Positions 1 to 11,209 of a stretch of 64,000 bases of DNA are shown piece after piece. The DNA is from Ryuthela nishihirai (taxonomy: Eukaryota > Arthropoda > Arachnida > Araneae > Heptathelidae). Both the position numbers and the translations under genes were made by a program. A model generated the notes under the pieces. That model saw only the letters and a program-made list of their open reading frames with translations. It did not search any database and was not told where the DNA came from. Location of the stretch: positions 46,735,251 through 46,799,250 of the forward strand of contig JAWZYU010000018.1 of assembly GCA_038380435.1 (NCBI GenBank). Direction: 5' to 3'. Each line of letters opens with the position of its first letter. The first letter of the stretch is position 1.

Positions 1-1140
1 GCTAATTGGCCTACTTCCTCCAAGGAGAGAAAAGATCGGCAGCGCTTCCTGATTTATCCCCTGTGTAAACGTTAACTAATTGTAAAAATCCGGATAAGAC
101 AGGAGCTGTCACGCCCATATGTTATCAGTCTCGACGGTTGGGGTCTCCATGACTAACTAAGGTGATCACAGTGCAAACTAATTTCTACCAGCAAAACTAT
201 CTACACACCAATAGAAAATTCCAATATTCGCGAATACTCTAATTACGTGTAGGGCACCGTATATAATACCGACAGATATAAAATCACTAAAACGTTCAAT
301 ACACTCTTATATACTATCACTCTAAAAATATTTTTTTCACTAACTCAACTTTTCAACCAATATTTCACAAAACCTTCTCAGTAATCGTCACGTAAACCTC
401 TTAATATTTCAAAATACACTCTTAATACCTCATTAACTTTACAGAAAAACCTACTAAATGGATACCTAGTTTAACTCAAAACTCTCAACTTTAATCATAC
501 ACATAAAAATCATTGAACTCTAACACTACCAATTATCTGTGATACACTTCTTTCTTTTTTTAACAAAATTATGACGCTTTAATAGTGTAGTGAATTGAGA
601 AAGCTGATATGTCCAGATGGGATTCCAACCCTGCACCTGTTTAACAAATTACTGTACATATTCAAATACTAATTCTACGGCTCACAACCTCGAAGCCAAA
701 CCAACTCTTTTCACCATTAATTAAAAATTAATTATCATATTAAAGCAAATTACCATTTTCTTTTTTATACAAACCTATGAATTCACACACATTTGCAACA
801 CACCAACATGACATCATTACCACTAGGCCAAAACCAGCCAAATGCCATGACATTACTCACATCACGAATGCAAATTCTTTTAGACATATATTCAATTCCA
901 GGTTCGTTTTAACAAAAACACAAATATCCTGATCACTAGAGCACCAATGTTTTTCAGCGGGAGGAGAAAATATATAAATATTCACATTGCTATATATAAT
1001 CATTCCGCTCCGTATTTATTTTAGCTGTGATCGTATCTTTATGCCTTACGTTGTTCCATCTTTAAATAATTAATAGACCAGTATCCTACTAGGTAACAGA
1101 AGCATCCTCCCGCACCTAAAGGAGTGACCAAAGGCAAGAA
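1..1140. other. AT-rich stretch without recognised gene
   Basis: No ORF with a recognisable domain, no long repeat and no clear TE terminus was seen. The sequence is AT-rich with scattered homopolymers. A tRNA-like box B resemblance near 615-636 on the minus strand has no properly spaced box A. Confidence 0.5.
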
Positions 1141-1540
1141 ATGTTTTTTTCTTAACAAATACAAATACAGTTATTTACAATGCTATTATCACAGTTCACC
1201 TTACATTCTTACAACAACTTACATAATGCTTGAAGATGTTATCGCTCTCCTGACTATTTTACAACTAAGCCTCTCACTAACTTACTAACGTGCTAACATT
1301 GCTGACTGAGCTAATAGACTTCTCTCTCCGAAGTCTCAAGACTAACGACTCAAGCGTGTAGACTGAAGTGTGTCGAGAGAAGAGTAGAGTCCTTTGCTCT
1401 CTCGAACACACAAAAAAAGAAATCATCCAAAGAGACTGACTGGTCCTCACAATTCTCCCGTTGTGGGGGAAGAAATGGTAAGGGTCGAAAACAGACAGTT
1501 CTCGAAGCTCTTGTCTCGAAACCACGTGGCTGTCCGTTGG
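1141..1540 (-). repeat. Possible LTR-like sequence
   Basis: Read on the minus strand, this segment has the texture of an LTR U3-R-U5. There is a C/T-rich and G-rich leader, runs of short direct motifs, then an A/T-rich end with repeated TGTATTTGTA-like motifs running into a poly-purine tract. An 82-codon ORF (1277-1525, minus) lies in it but matches no family I know. No partner LTR, primer-binding site or gag-pol ORF is visible in the window, so a solo LTR is only one reading. Confidence 0.2.
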
Positions 1541-1848
1541 TGAGAACTGTTGAGCAATGGTTCAGGGAGAATCCTCCCAGGCATCCGTCGTTGCAATGTT
1601 AAGTCTCAGAAATGGCGCCAGACACCACTCTGACAGAGGCTTTCCGCGGATGAGAATGTGCTTCCATTTGTGAATGCTCTCCTGATTATAACTGGCAGGA
1701 GGGTAGGTAAATGGCTTCGCCCTGCTATGCGGTGCATCAAACAGAATTGTCAACTGAGATAACCCTTCTCATAGCTCCAGAATGTCAACAAAGAAGCTGA
1801 AGACAGGAACTCGAAGCAGTTCTAAGTGAATATGAAAATTCACGCAGA
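1541..1848. other. Unassigned stretch with a small minus ORF
   Basis: A 63-codon minus-strand ORF (1562-1753) is present. It resembles an exon tail (a WKH and a REL-like composition) but I recognise no domain. It is contiguous on the minus strand with the LTR-like stretch, so it could be the 3' end of a polyprotein or chance. Confidence 0.2.
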
Positions 1849-1849
1849 A

Positions 1850-1933
1850 CAGATGCAGCAGATGAGCTCAGGACATATATGCTTCGAGAACTAAATTGCA
1901 TGATCTGGTTGGACCTCCATAGCCCATGGCTGC

Positions 1934-1934
<1 letters not shown>
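1850..1934 (+). mobile_element. 3' terminal fragment of RTE-like retrotransposon
   Basis: This short plus-strand piece matches the last coding codons and 3' end of the RTE-like copies elsewhere in the window: the CAGATGCAGCAGATG motif, GAACTAAATTGCATG, then GGTTGGACCTCC and CCCATGGCTGCTTG. It lacks everything upstream and is a severely 5'-truncated insertion. It runs into a compound microsatellite and faces the minus-strand copy A tail to tail. Confidence 0.8.

Positions 1935-2010
<76 letters not shown>
1935..2010 (+). repeat. Compound microsatellite (TGC)n(TGA)n
   Basis: About thirteen TGC units switch directly to about twelve TGA units. Other copies of this retrotransposon end in GAT/TGA triplets, so the TGA block is probably the element's normal tail and the TGC block an expansion of its terminal CTGCTT motif. 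Beyond it comes the opposite-facing tail of copy A. Confidence 0.9.
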
Positions 2011-2075
2011 TGAAGTACAAGACACCTCGAACACAGGAAGATTATTCATCACCATCATCCTAAAGCAGCAATGGG

Positions 2076-4956
2076 CTACAGAGGTCCAACCAGACCGTGC
2101 AATTTAGTTCTCCAAGCAAGCCTGTCCTGAGCTACATCTGCTGCACCTGGCCACTGCACACCAATTCTAATAAGGTCCTGTTTGACATTGTCTGCCCACC
2201 GCACCCTAGGTCTCCCCTTCTTTCTGAGGCCTTTAGGCACACTGTTTATAACCCTATTCGCCAATCTATAATTATCCATACGGGCAACATGACCAAACCA
2301 ACGGAGTCTCTATCTGCATAATATACTGCTTAAAGAAGGTTGCCGACTCTTTTGCTTAACCTCATCATTAGTTAAAACGTTGAACCACCTAATACCCAAG
2401 ATACTACGTAAGCATCTAGAATCAAAAGCATCTAGTTTCCTGTTATCTTGTTTACACAGCGTCCAAATTTCACTACCATAACTAACTCTAGAAAGAACAA
2501 ACTATTATACAGTCTAATTTTGTCTTTAGGTGTATACGCCTATTTCTCCATAAATTCTTAAAAGTCCCGGCAGCAATCCCTATCCGTCTGTTAATCTCAT
2601 ACCGCACATCACCAGTATCTGTTGCATAGCTCCCAAGGTAATTAAACTGTGACACCTGCTCAAGACTGCAACCATTCAGATGAACTCAATCACAACCTGC
2701 CTGACCAATTTTCATCACTTTAGTTTTCTCTCTGTTTATAACCAAACCTACTCTACTATCAGTTTCATCAACAGCTCGAATGAAAGAGTTCATCTCATCA
2801 CCATCATTTGCCAAAAGGGCTAAATCATCAGCATAATCTAAATCAGAAATTTTCGTATCTCCAGTCCATTTAAGGCCAAAATCTTTCCCTTGAAGTGAAT
2901 TTCGCATAACATAATCAATAACCGAGCTAAAGAGAAAAGGAGACAAAATACACCCTTGTCGAACGCCAGAAGTAATGCTAAACCAATTGCTACAAGATTT
3001 ACGAAGTATCACACACGACTCAGTGTTATTATATTATTATAGAGAGCTTTTATTATGTTAACTAACATGTCTGGTATACCATATGATCTCACACAAATTA
3101 TGACGATCAACAGAGTCGAAAGCGTTTTTGAAATCAACAAAGCTAGCAACCAAAGATTTTTGAAACTCTATTCGTTTCTCTAGAATCTGCCTAAGTTAAA
3201 ATATCTGATCCACACACCTCCTACCACTTCTGAATCCACATTGCTCATCACGCAATTGACTTCCAACCAGATTCTTAATTCTGTTAAGCACAATCATGCA
3301 AAGGACTTTACCTGGAATAGAGATAGGTTGATATCATCAACAGTTATCACACGAAATGCAATCACCTTTTTTGAAAATAGGGATAATAATAGCTCTGGTA
3401 AAGTCCTTAGGAACTATGCCTTTATCATAAAAGATATTCAAAATTTCAATCATCGATGTGGTAGCCGAAAGATTCCCAGCTCTAAACATTTCCGTAGTAA
3501 TTTCATCTTCCCCTGGGGATTTATGAAGTTTAAGTTTAGAAATAGCCAAAATAACTTCAGATTGTGTTATAGGACCAACATTAAAGCCAGTAATGCATCT
3601 ATTATCATAACAAACAATAGGAGTAGAACTAACCACATTGTTTAGAACATCACTGAATTGCTCAGCCCACCTAGTCATGACCGAATCCTCATTTTCTATA
3701 ACTTTACCCTGTTTATCCTTCAATTCCTGTATATCTGTCCGTTTTCAACCGCACAAAACATTTACTATCTGGTACAGCTCTCTGCTGTTGTGCTGTCTAT
3801 CTGCTTCCTTGGCTTTTTCAGCCAAGCCATCAAGCCAAAGATTCTTATCAACCATTAACTAATTCTTTACACGTTTATTAAGCTCTCTATAATGCTTTCT
3901 ATTAGGAGTAGTAGGTTATTGATTAGGGACATTCCTGCAATTATTTCTTTTTTATATAAGCTCAAGTGCCTTATCGCTCAAATAATTTTGTCTCTTCTGC
4001 TCCTCTTCTGCGAACAGTACTCTTTTAGGAAAAACCCTAAAAGAGTACTGTTAGTTTCCAAAAAAGCCTATTTAAAATCGTTCCATTCTTCCTCAATTTC
4101 AGTAGTAAGCAAACCATGACTGTCATAATGACTAAGTAACCTATCATGGTAAGCTATAACTACAACTGGGTCTTTCAGAGCTTCTATATTAAAGGTAAAA
4201 TTTTTAACCCTAGCACAACACTTTTTAAGTTTAAATTGCAAGACACTTTTAACAAGGTAATGGTCTGTCCAATTTGAGCTCCACTATATGACCTGGTATT
4301 CCTAACAGAACTAGCCCATTTGCTGTTAATTAATTTATAATCAATCATATTCTTATTCAGCCCATTAGGTGAAACCCTTGTGTACTTATGTATGTAATGG
4401 TGTTTGCAATAAGGGTTAGTTATTCTGAAAACATTGCGTTTACTTACCTGTAGGAGACGTTGTCCATTGCCATTGCAGCTACCAATACCAAAAGGGCCTA
4501 TCACTCCTCCCAAAAGGTCAGAGTCAGTACCAACTTTGACATTGAAGACACCTAGAACAAGGGTAATATCTCCTTTCTTGACAGAATTCAAAATATCCTG
4601 AAGTTGTCCGTAAAACCTATCCTTCTCATCCTCATCGACATCCTCAGTGGGTGCATTACAGCAGATAACATTCAAGTCTTTGATGATTGTCTGAAATTTT
4701 GCTGTAAGAAACCCTTCATTAATGTTCTCATGTCCTAGAAGAGCATCACTAGCGTGTCTGCTGAGAAGCAGAACCACGCCTTGGTGATGTTTATTTTCCT
4801 CCCTCCCTGAAAAGAGAATTTTAAGATTATTTTTAAGAATCTGTCCTTTATCTGTCCATTTGTCTCTTGCAAGCTGAGAATATTTAAATTATAATGGTGG
4901 AATTCTTGTGTGAGGACATCAAGAGAAAAAGCTCTATGCAGAGTCCTCACATTCAA
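2076..4956 (-). pseudogene. Endonuclease-reverse transcriptase, decayed (copy A)
   Basis: Broken remains of one polyprotein. The endonuclease is in two overlapping frames (4956-4735 and 4777-4184). It retains NVRTLHRAFSLDVLTQEF and a LVLGVFNVKVG segment where copies B and D have LVLGDFNAKVG, so the DFN aspartate is lost here. The RT follows in 3723-3337 (KLHKSPGEDEITTEM, FTRAIIIPIFKKGD) and 3012-2686 (SGVRQGCILSPFLF and the catalytic DLDYADDLAL). The C-terminal segment at 2279-2076 ends RTKLHGLVGPL. The frame changes and the missing endonuclease aspartate make it non-functional. The product would nick target DNA and prime reverse transcription there. Confidence 0.85.
4013..4052. repeat. Fold-back inverted duplication in copy A
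   Basis: Two 17-base arms (AACAGTACTCTTTTAGG and its reverse complement) are separated by about six bases (AAAAAC). The same place in copy B carries only the right arm, after a T-rich run. The left arm is therefore a new inverted duplication in copy A. Confidence 0.85.
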
Positions 4957-5502
4957 CTACCTATGGAGAGAAAATGGTTAGTGGGATGTTTAAAGAAATT
5001 ATGTTTATTGAGAGAGGAAATGGCGACAATATCAAACAGCCCCCTAATCGCAGACATGGAGCAAAAATCCGTTCCCCCACCACTAAAGGCTGAAGCCATC
5101 TACACTTGAAGACTTCCTCCAATGTAGAATTGACGATGTCAGTAGAAGCAAAGAGTTCAGGTGCCTGCGATGACCTCTGCTCAGGATTATCCACCAGCTG
5201 ATAAACATATCCTGTGAATCTATTCACTTGGGGCTGAAACAAACAAACAGAAAACCCAGAGGAAGATTTTCCCTCCAAAGAAGCCCACCAGTGCAGCAAA
5301 ATCAGGATCCATAATCAAGCTCAGAGCCATAATTCCGTTCAGGTTGGTATATATGGTCAGCACCAGGACCCTGTGTTTTTGACCACTCCTCAGCAGGGTA
5401 GAAAAAAAGAAAAGTAACCATAGTTGTCCAGATTAGTGGGCCACACTGATCTGGCAGCCGTCCTCTTCCGTTCACTTCCACAAGAGAGTATCTCTTTTGA
5501 CG

Positions 5503-5930
5503 TTCAAATTACCTTAAACATCTAAGGGACATTGTAGAAGCATTTGAAACCAATTTCTAAAAAAGACTCCCTAGAAACTTAGAATTGAACCAGCTCACAC
5601 TTACTGAGAAGATATCGCTTATTAACCGCAAATTACACCTGTCTACAAAAAAAACCGTTTTACCCTCCCTTCCAAACTTTATGCGATTTTTATGTTTTTG
5701 AGGGTGATGATTCCGAATCTGACAGCCGATTTGTTCTCGTCACGTACAGCTTTCTAGAGAAATGAATTTAATTTTAAAAAACTCTATTTTACTAACCGAA
5801 GAAAAATATATTTTACCAAATATTTATTTACGTTATAAAAGTTAAAGCTAACACTAATAAATCCTGATACATGTAAATATTTACACAAAAATATTTTGTT
5901 CTCTTCTGTCGTTTATATTTTATCTCTGAA
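5503..5930. other. Unassigned stretch
   Basis: No gene recognised. It may be the degenerate 3' flank of the LLPxLHIKLG-family fragment that lies immediately to its right on the minus strand. Confidence 0.4.
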
Positions 5931-5934
5931 GCCT

Positions 5935-6062
5935 CTCGCTGCAGGGCCCAATAGTAGTCCACCAACATACTCTCGTTCCATTTGCCGCTATATCGTTTTT
6001 CCATTTCGGATATATCTTTGAACTTTTCTCCATGCTCATCCCAGATCTCACATAATAAAACT
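5935..6062 (-). pseudogene. C-terminal fragment of LLPxLHIKLG-family protein
   Basis: Minus-strand translation gives DEHGEKFKDISEMEKRYSG followed by KWNESMLVDYYWALQRE. This is the conserved C-terminal block (DEHGERF...MEKRYQGKW...YCWxLxRD) of a protein family repeated in many arthropod and cnidarian genomes, usually unnamed and TE-associated. A longer decayed copy is at 30700-31900. Only this block survives; the upstream LLPxLHIKLG core is absent. The biochemical function is not known to me. Confidence 0.65.
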
Positions 6063-6796
6063 GAGGCTTCCAGTAGTTTGAAAGCGAATTAAATTTGATA
6101 TATCCAGAAAAACATCATTATCTAAAGAAGAAAGGCCCTCCCACGAAAATAGTGCCTGATATAAACATTTGGATGCCAGATTCGGATTCAGCACTCTCAA
6201 ATCTATAAGATACACCGATTTTTTTTAAAGTACCCTTCAAACAGTTGCTTGCCACAGAGGTCTGACAGGAGCCTGTCAGTTTATGTGCCACAGTAGAAGA
6301 TCTGTGTGGAGGGAAGGACCTCAGCAGAAAAACAACACACACAACCATGCCTTTACGAGGGAGGATTTTCATGCAGACCAGTGTTATGTGAACATCCAAT
6401 GATAATTTAATTTATTTCTCTTGTTCTACATGTTCTTTCTTTATTTATTTACTTATTCCCATTGAATAGACAAGTTTTACATTTCAGATAAAGACTTTTG
6501 CATAATGTATTTTCTAAAATTATGTATTCAATTTTAGGAACATTGAAAGTAACCACAAGAGTTCAAGCAACTCGAATGTGGGTTTGTACAATTTGGCAAA
6601 ACATTTTGAAAAAAAAAGACAACAAATTCAGTACAAAATTTAGATGTGATATAATTTTTCATTTATTTTTAAAATAATGAGAGATAGAAATTCAAAAACA
6701 CAAAACGCATATTTACCAAAATAATGATTATTAACAATTTTCAAAGACGTTTTTCAGTATCGTTATATTCATAAATCTATTTTTCATTAGCCATTT
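6063..6796. other. Unassigned AT-rich stretch
   Basis: A 93-codon minus ORF (6118-6399) has no recognisable domain and no supporting context. Otherwise simple AT-rich sequence. Confidence 0.4.
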
Positions 6797-6798
6797 TA

Positions 6799-6831
<33 letters not shown>

Positions 6832-6832
6832 G
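6797..6832 (+). repeat. (TTA)n microsatellite
   Basis: About twelve uninterrupted ATT/TTA units. No flanking TE end is obvious. Confidence 0.9.
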
Positions 6833-7578
6833 TCAAAGTGCATTATTTCTAAAGTGACAATCTATTGTAAACGTATAAGAGTGGTATCATTTAGTCCAGT
6901 GGTTTTCATTTTTTTTTCTAATTCCGATACAACTATCTATGTATGATAACCATCACGATCTTAATATCTATTCCTTATACCAGTAGTATTCAAATTCTGT
7001 TCTTAGAAATCTGGTTTCAGAGGCATTTTGAAGGGTTAGGTATAAGCCCATAAATCAGCCAAATAATTTGCGATAATAATCGATAAAATCAGGCATAAAT
7101 TTGTGTAAATATTGTACATTAATAAATAAAAGGCTATGTTTCGAAACGTTTCATTTATTTCTGAAGCTGAAAAATGTTCTTTTATGATTTATGAATTCTG
7201 CGATAAACTATATTTAGTTGAAAGAATTACCGGTTAAGAGTTTGAAGACCACTGTCTTTTATCATCGCGATCCCCAATTGTCTTTCATTTAGCAAAGTTC
7301 GATCAGTTCATTCCGTCATGATAGTTTCCACCTTTTTACCTTTCATTATTAAGAACCGTAGTTAACAAGCCCCTCCCCACTCCACCCCCGCAGCCAGCAC
7401 CACCTTCTACAGCATGCACAGTTATTAATCAACTTAGATTCAGACGCTATGAAACTATGAGACGGCATCGATATAACTTAAATTGCTTTTCTGCTCTGTT
7501 TATGCCAAGATTTCGGCATAAATAAGGCATAAATAAACTATTCCAATGCTCTGCGTTGTAAATATCATACAAATTGTA

Positions 7579-7791
7579 CAGTCGCTCAAAAAAATATCCG
7601 AACGCTATGGTTGATTTCAGAATTCAGAAAAAATATCTGGAAACGATTTTTTTTTAGAAATTAGTGATCTGGCAACTTTTGTGTACGTACACGGAGGTTG
7701 CCAGCTCATTAATTTCTAAAAAACTCGTTGCCAGATATTTTTTCTGAATTCTGTAAGCCATAGCGTTCGGATATTTTTTTTTGAGCGACTG
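7579..7791. mobile_element. Palindromic Tc1-type MITE, complete copy
   Basis: A 213-bp element bounded by TA on both sides (7577-7578 and 7792-7793). It begins CAGTCGCTCAAAAAA and ends in the reverse complement TTTTTTGAGCGACTG. The two halves are inverted copies over nearly the whole length, meeting at a GTGTACGTACAC centre flanked by CTGGCAAC/GTTGCCAG. There is no coding capacity. TA target duplication and a CAGT terminus are typical of Tc1/mariner-superfamily mobilisation. Related copies: 28171-28445, half copies at 33965-34157 and 42429-42532. Confidence 0.9.
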
Positions 7792-9289
7792 TACCTTCAC
7801 CGATCAGCGATATTATATCTGTTTGTTTGTTTTTTTTCAAATATAGGCGCTTTTAACAATCTCATCCTATCAGAAATGTGAATTCATCCCAAATAGGGTT
7901 ACGACCATAGGGTTGAAAAACAGTGATTTAGTCTAATACAATAGGATGAAGGTAATGTTCTTGAAAGCTACATGATCTCATGCTACAGCTGTGTTGTAGA
8001 GGAATCTTGAGGGTGGAAAAAAATTGTCTCAAGTTGGTGGATATGAACCACGACCTTCTGATAACACATATGTTGATTCAGCGCAGAGCTATCAACCGTT
8101 AATTAAGTTCCCTATTGAGATGACTATCAGTTCTCTACCAGGGTTAATTCATTAGAAGATATGTTAACTGTAATTGAAGAATATGGTAGATGAATCACTC
8201 TTAGTTATGCGCAGTGGACCAGCCACTTGATAGAGCATAATATTTAGCCAGTCACGACAAAATGTTTTCCTCTGTACTCAGGATTTTTCACATGTCTACA
8301 CGTTGTGTTGTGTTGTTTTTACCTATGTGCGGCAATATTTTTGCACACAATGAAATAAATAATAAGGTTATTAGGACCTCAATTCCTCCAAGAAGGTTGA
8401 GGGAATGTATCATGACCTATATCGATTGGTGATCGTACTTTTTTTATAATTTTTTCTTTAATTAATTAATATTCACTCTTGATTCTGGGTGAAAACACAT
8501 ATTCAAGGATTGCGTAAAATGTGATTTTCTCTTTCTGAAATGGCTGTTAAAAGATGTGCTTTGGATGAAAGAAATAAATGTCCAATGCACTACTGGATGA
8601 TAAAATATTTGACTATGCACATTCACACATATTTACATAAAATATGGGAATACGCTTTATTCTGTTGGCTTTAGCTGTATTCAAACACTCTGTTGGATGA
8701 AATGGCTTAATTTGATATTCCTTGGAGACTTTCTCCAATCAACTTAACACAGCTTGAATGCTACTTTGATCCTGCAGACATTCACTTAATATGGTAGAAA
8801 TCTATACTTTCCCATACGAAATCGCTTTACGGACCTCAAACTTTCTCGAGAGGATATCCTTACCTACATAGTCTGGTTCACACAGATCCGAATTCTGCTC
8901 CTTTAGGGTTTTTGAGGAAGAGCTACGTCACTCTGATGAGGTAAACGAACATGACTACATTCCTAGACTACCCTTTTTCTGCCTTGGTTCGGCATAAATA
9001 AGGCATAAATATAGGCTGCGACATCTTCCCGTCTCTCCACTCGGTGACTCACACCCTAACCCTTCCGGCTACAATTGCGGGCCAATTGACGTAAGTGAAA
9101 TAAAACCATTTGTCGGCCCTCACTTCAGAAAGCATTTGGGGAAATTTGAAGGCACAGCTAGGTCACGAATGACGACTAATGAGTAACATTCCTATTTAAA
9201 ACACTGCTGAAAATACACATATTGCAGAGAAATCTACAAGAAAAATAAAAATGAAAATGAAAATGAAGCAAATTAGAGAGACGCGACAG
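7792..9289. other. Mostly unassigned; tRNA-like segment and direct motif repeats
   Basis: No protein domain found. On the minus strand 8032-8103 has a box A-like TGATAGCTCTGCG and a box B-like GGTTCATATCC at plausible spacing, so it may be a SINE head. A motif CGGCATAAATAAGGCATAAA occurs at about 7513 and again at about 8993, outside the MITE, and may mark ends of an older repeat. Confidence 0.35.
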
Positions 9290-9541
9290 AAGGGTACTCA
9301 CTGGAAAGCTGGTAGGAGACAGATGGAAGCCTCCCATTAAGGCCATCCTGGGTGTTCTTTAATGTGCACTGATAGGGCTCTCTTAGAGATGGGACCACGG
9401 CTTTACGTACCATCAGACGGACGATGGCCGTTCCATCGGTATTTAGCGGAGATAAATCTCAACTCGGACGCAAGTTGAATTCGAACCTGGGAACTGCAGA
9501 TTAAGGAGTCTGGTGTTTTACAGCCCCTACCCCAGCCTACA
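9290..9541 (-). mobile_element. tRNA-derived SINE (family S), diverged
   Basis: Minus orientation. It retains box B (GGTTCGAATTC on the minus strand near 9478) and the body seen in better copies (GAGATTTATCTCCGC, TTAAAGAACACCCAGG-like segment, CTACC/CATCTGTCTCC). The tail is missing and box A is degenerate. Same family as 17023-17357, 20366-20567, 32250-32596, 42160-42428, 57564-57850 and 60254-60456. Confidence 0.75.
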
Positions 9542-10529
9542 AAGGTTTGCCTCTATTTGTTTGTAATAGAGGACTAATGTGGAATTTATGCATATTGCCG
9601 CCGACACTGATGTTTTACTGACGATGTGTATTTGTTAAGTGTACAGAATTTCAACATTCTTTCTTGTATTCAGCTGCAATGGAACTTGCTTTAGCACTTT
9701 ACGTTTAATTTACATCTTAAAATTAGATACGGTACACCACTGACTAATTAACTGCATAAAACTACTCTGGTTCATTAAGTTTTAATTGCATAAACAACAA
9801 ATGTTCTCTTTTTTCTTCCTCATAGCAACCTGTGTATAATGAGATGAGTTTCTGCATAAGAATCTACATAAAAATATACACCAGTGCACCTATAGAGGCT
9901 GACGAGAAAAATTTAAATAATTTCCTGGCTTTGTGAGGAGGAAACAATTTGTTTCAACAGCACAGAATTTAGTCTTATGACTTTTAAAAGCTAATTATTC
10001 AAATCGCATTCAGGTAATCATATATGGTGATATGCTTTCTTTGGAAAAACAAATTAAAAGTTTTTAGCAATCATATTGTGGAATATATTCGTTCAAAGAA
10101 AGAAAGGGAAGCAATTTGCAATCTTTAATGGCGATGTCACGAAATATGCTACCCAAAATCAATGGGTCGTTGCAAGAGATATTTGTATTTGATTTTCCAC
10201 ATAGGTGTGAGGAATTGCAATTATACATGTGAAATGTAAAGCACAGAATCTGAGCATTTCTAAAGAAAGTAACTTCTATGTGGGGGAGGGATCAAACACA
10301 AAATGGAAAATATTTCGCTCATGACATAAAATATTTCTTTTCCTGATTTATTATATTTTTCTTTTCCTATAACGAAATAATTAATAAAGTTCCATTTGAT
10401 TTATGAATCTTAAACTGTTTTTCGCTTACATTATAATAAATCTATATATATATACATATATTTGAATCGCTTGTTTGATAAATAGCAGTAGTAGAATTAT
10501 AAGAATATATATTGTATCTGGCAGGTACG
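9542..10529. other. Unassigned AT-rich stretch
   Basis: No coding, RNA or TE signal recognised. Short AT dinucleotide runs near 10441-10463. Confidence 0.4.
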
Positions 10530-11110
10530 TACCCATGATTTAGTTTCCCATAACCATAAGTCACTGAAATATTCAACCGGACAGGAAACATTAAAATGAT
10601 ATTATGTAGGGAATAATATTTTACCTTTTTTCAATCTAGTTTTAGTTTTTTAATGTCGGATTTTGTGGTGTGGTTCTGCCCACTCCTGTCCCCCTACTTC
10701 CCCCTTTATTTTCGAAGAAATCGAAACTTTCCATTTCAAAATATATAGAGTAATATATAGAGTAAAATATATAGAGTATACTATTACAGGGATGTACTCA
10801 GAATTTACTTTCGACGGGAAGGAGGGGTTCCATGATTTTAGTTTCAGGGAGGTTTCGAGAATATAGTTTCGGGGGTTGGGGGGGTTTAAGAATAAGACTT
10901 GAGTAATGTTTCCCAATTACTAAACTATTCCACCGAACAACGACTAAATTTTCATACTTGTTCCTTAAATCTACTTTAAATGTCGGGCATACACTATGGG
11001 GCTGGATTAAATTATCCAAAGTCAATTGTTTTGCATTTCAAAGCAGGTAAGAAAGTTTGAGTTTATTTATAGGATGCCCGGATTTTTCGGGGGTATGGAT
11101 CCCTTCTCCC
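10530..11110 (+). repeat. Interspersed repeat R2 (two staggered parts)
   Basis: This region is collinear with 60862-61205. Shared landmarks are AGGTTTCGAGAATATAGTTT, CCAATTACTAAA, GGGCATACACTATGGGGCT and the TTAAAATGATATT segment, which here occurs upstream of the others. A GGGATGTACTCAGAATTTA start near 10787 resembles the inverted GAGTACGCCCCTG end of the 61-kb copy, suggesting a TIR DNA transposon remnant. Retrotransposon B begins its tail immediately to the right. Confidence 0.65.
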
Positions 11111-11118
11111 CTGGTAAT

Positions 11119-11208
<90 letters not shown>
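11119..11208 (+). repeat. Pure (ATC)30 microsatellite, tail of copy B
   Basis: Thirty uninterrupted ATC units (GAT on the minus strand) directly abut the 3' end of minus-strand copy B, replacing the 5-unit tail of copy D. Long low-complexity ORFs across this tract are artefacts of the repeat. Confidence 0.95.

Positions 11209-11209
<1 letters not shown>

Larger units (their letters stand above)
2045..5502 (-). mobile_element. RTE-like non-LTR retrotransposon, copy A
   Basis: Nearly full-length minus-strand copy, aligned by eye to copies B (11209-14692) and D (34602-38381). Its 5' side ends within the sequence reading CAAAAGAGATAC in those copies, so it lacks roughly the first 90 bases. The 3' tail is a short ATC/GAT-type triplet tract near 2045. 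Order on the minus strand: 5' leader, AP-type endonuclease, reverse transcriptase with DYADD box, C-terminal RLRWFGHV-type region. The coding frame is interrupted many times. A fold-back at 4013-4052 is specific to this copy. The RTE assignment rests on endonuclease plus RT, a single-ORF layout, about 3.5 kb size and a triplet tail. Confidence 0.85.

Noticed and set aside
600..840. SINE on the minus strand with box A near 815 and box B near 620
   Set aside because: The boxes are about 190 bases apart, far beyond tRNA spacing, unless an insertion separates them, which I could not show.
10650..11025. Overlapping plus and minus ORFs
   Set aside because: They lie in repeat R2 and are shadows of each other; the 61-kb copy of R2 does not keep them open.
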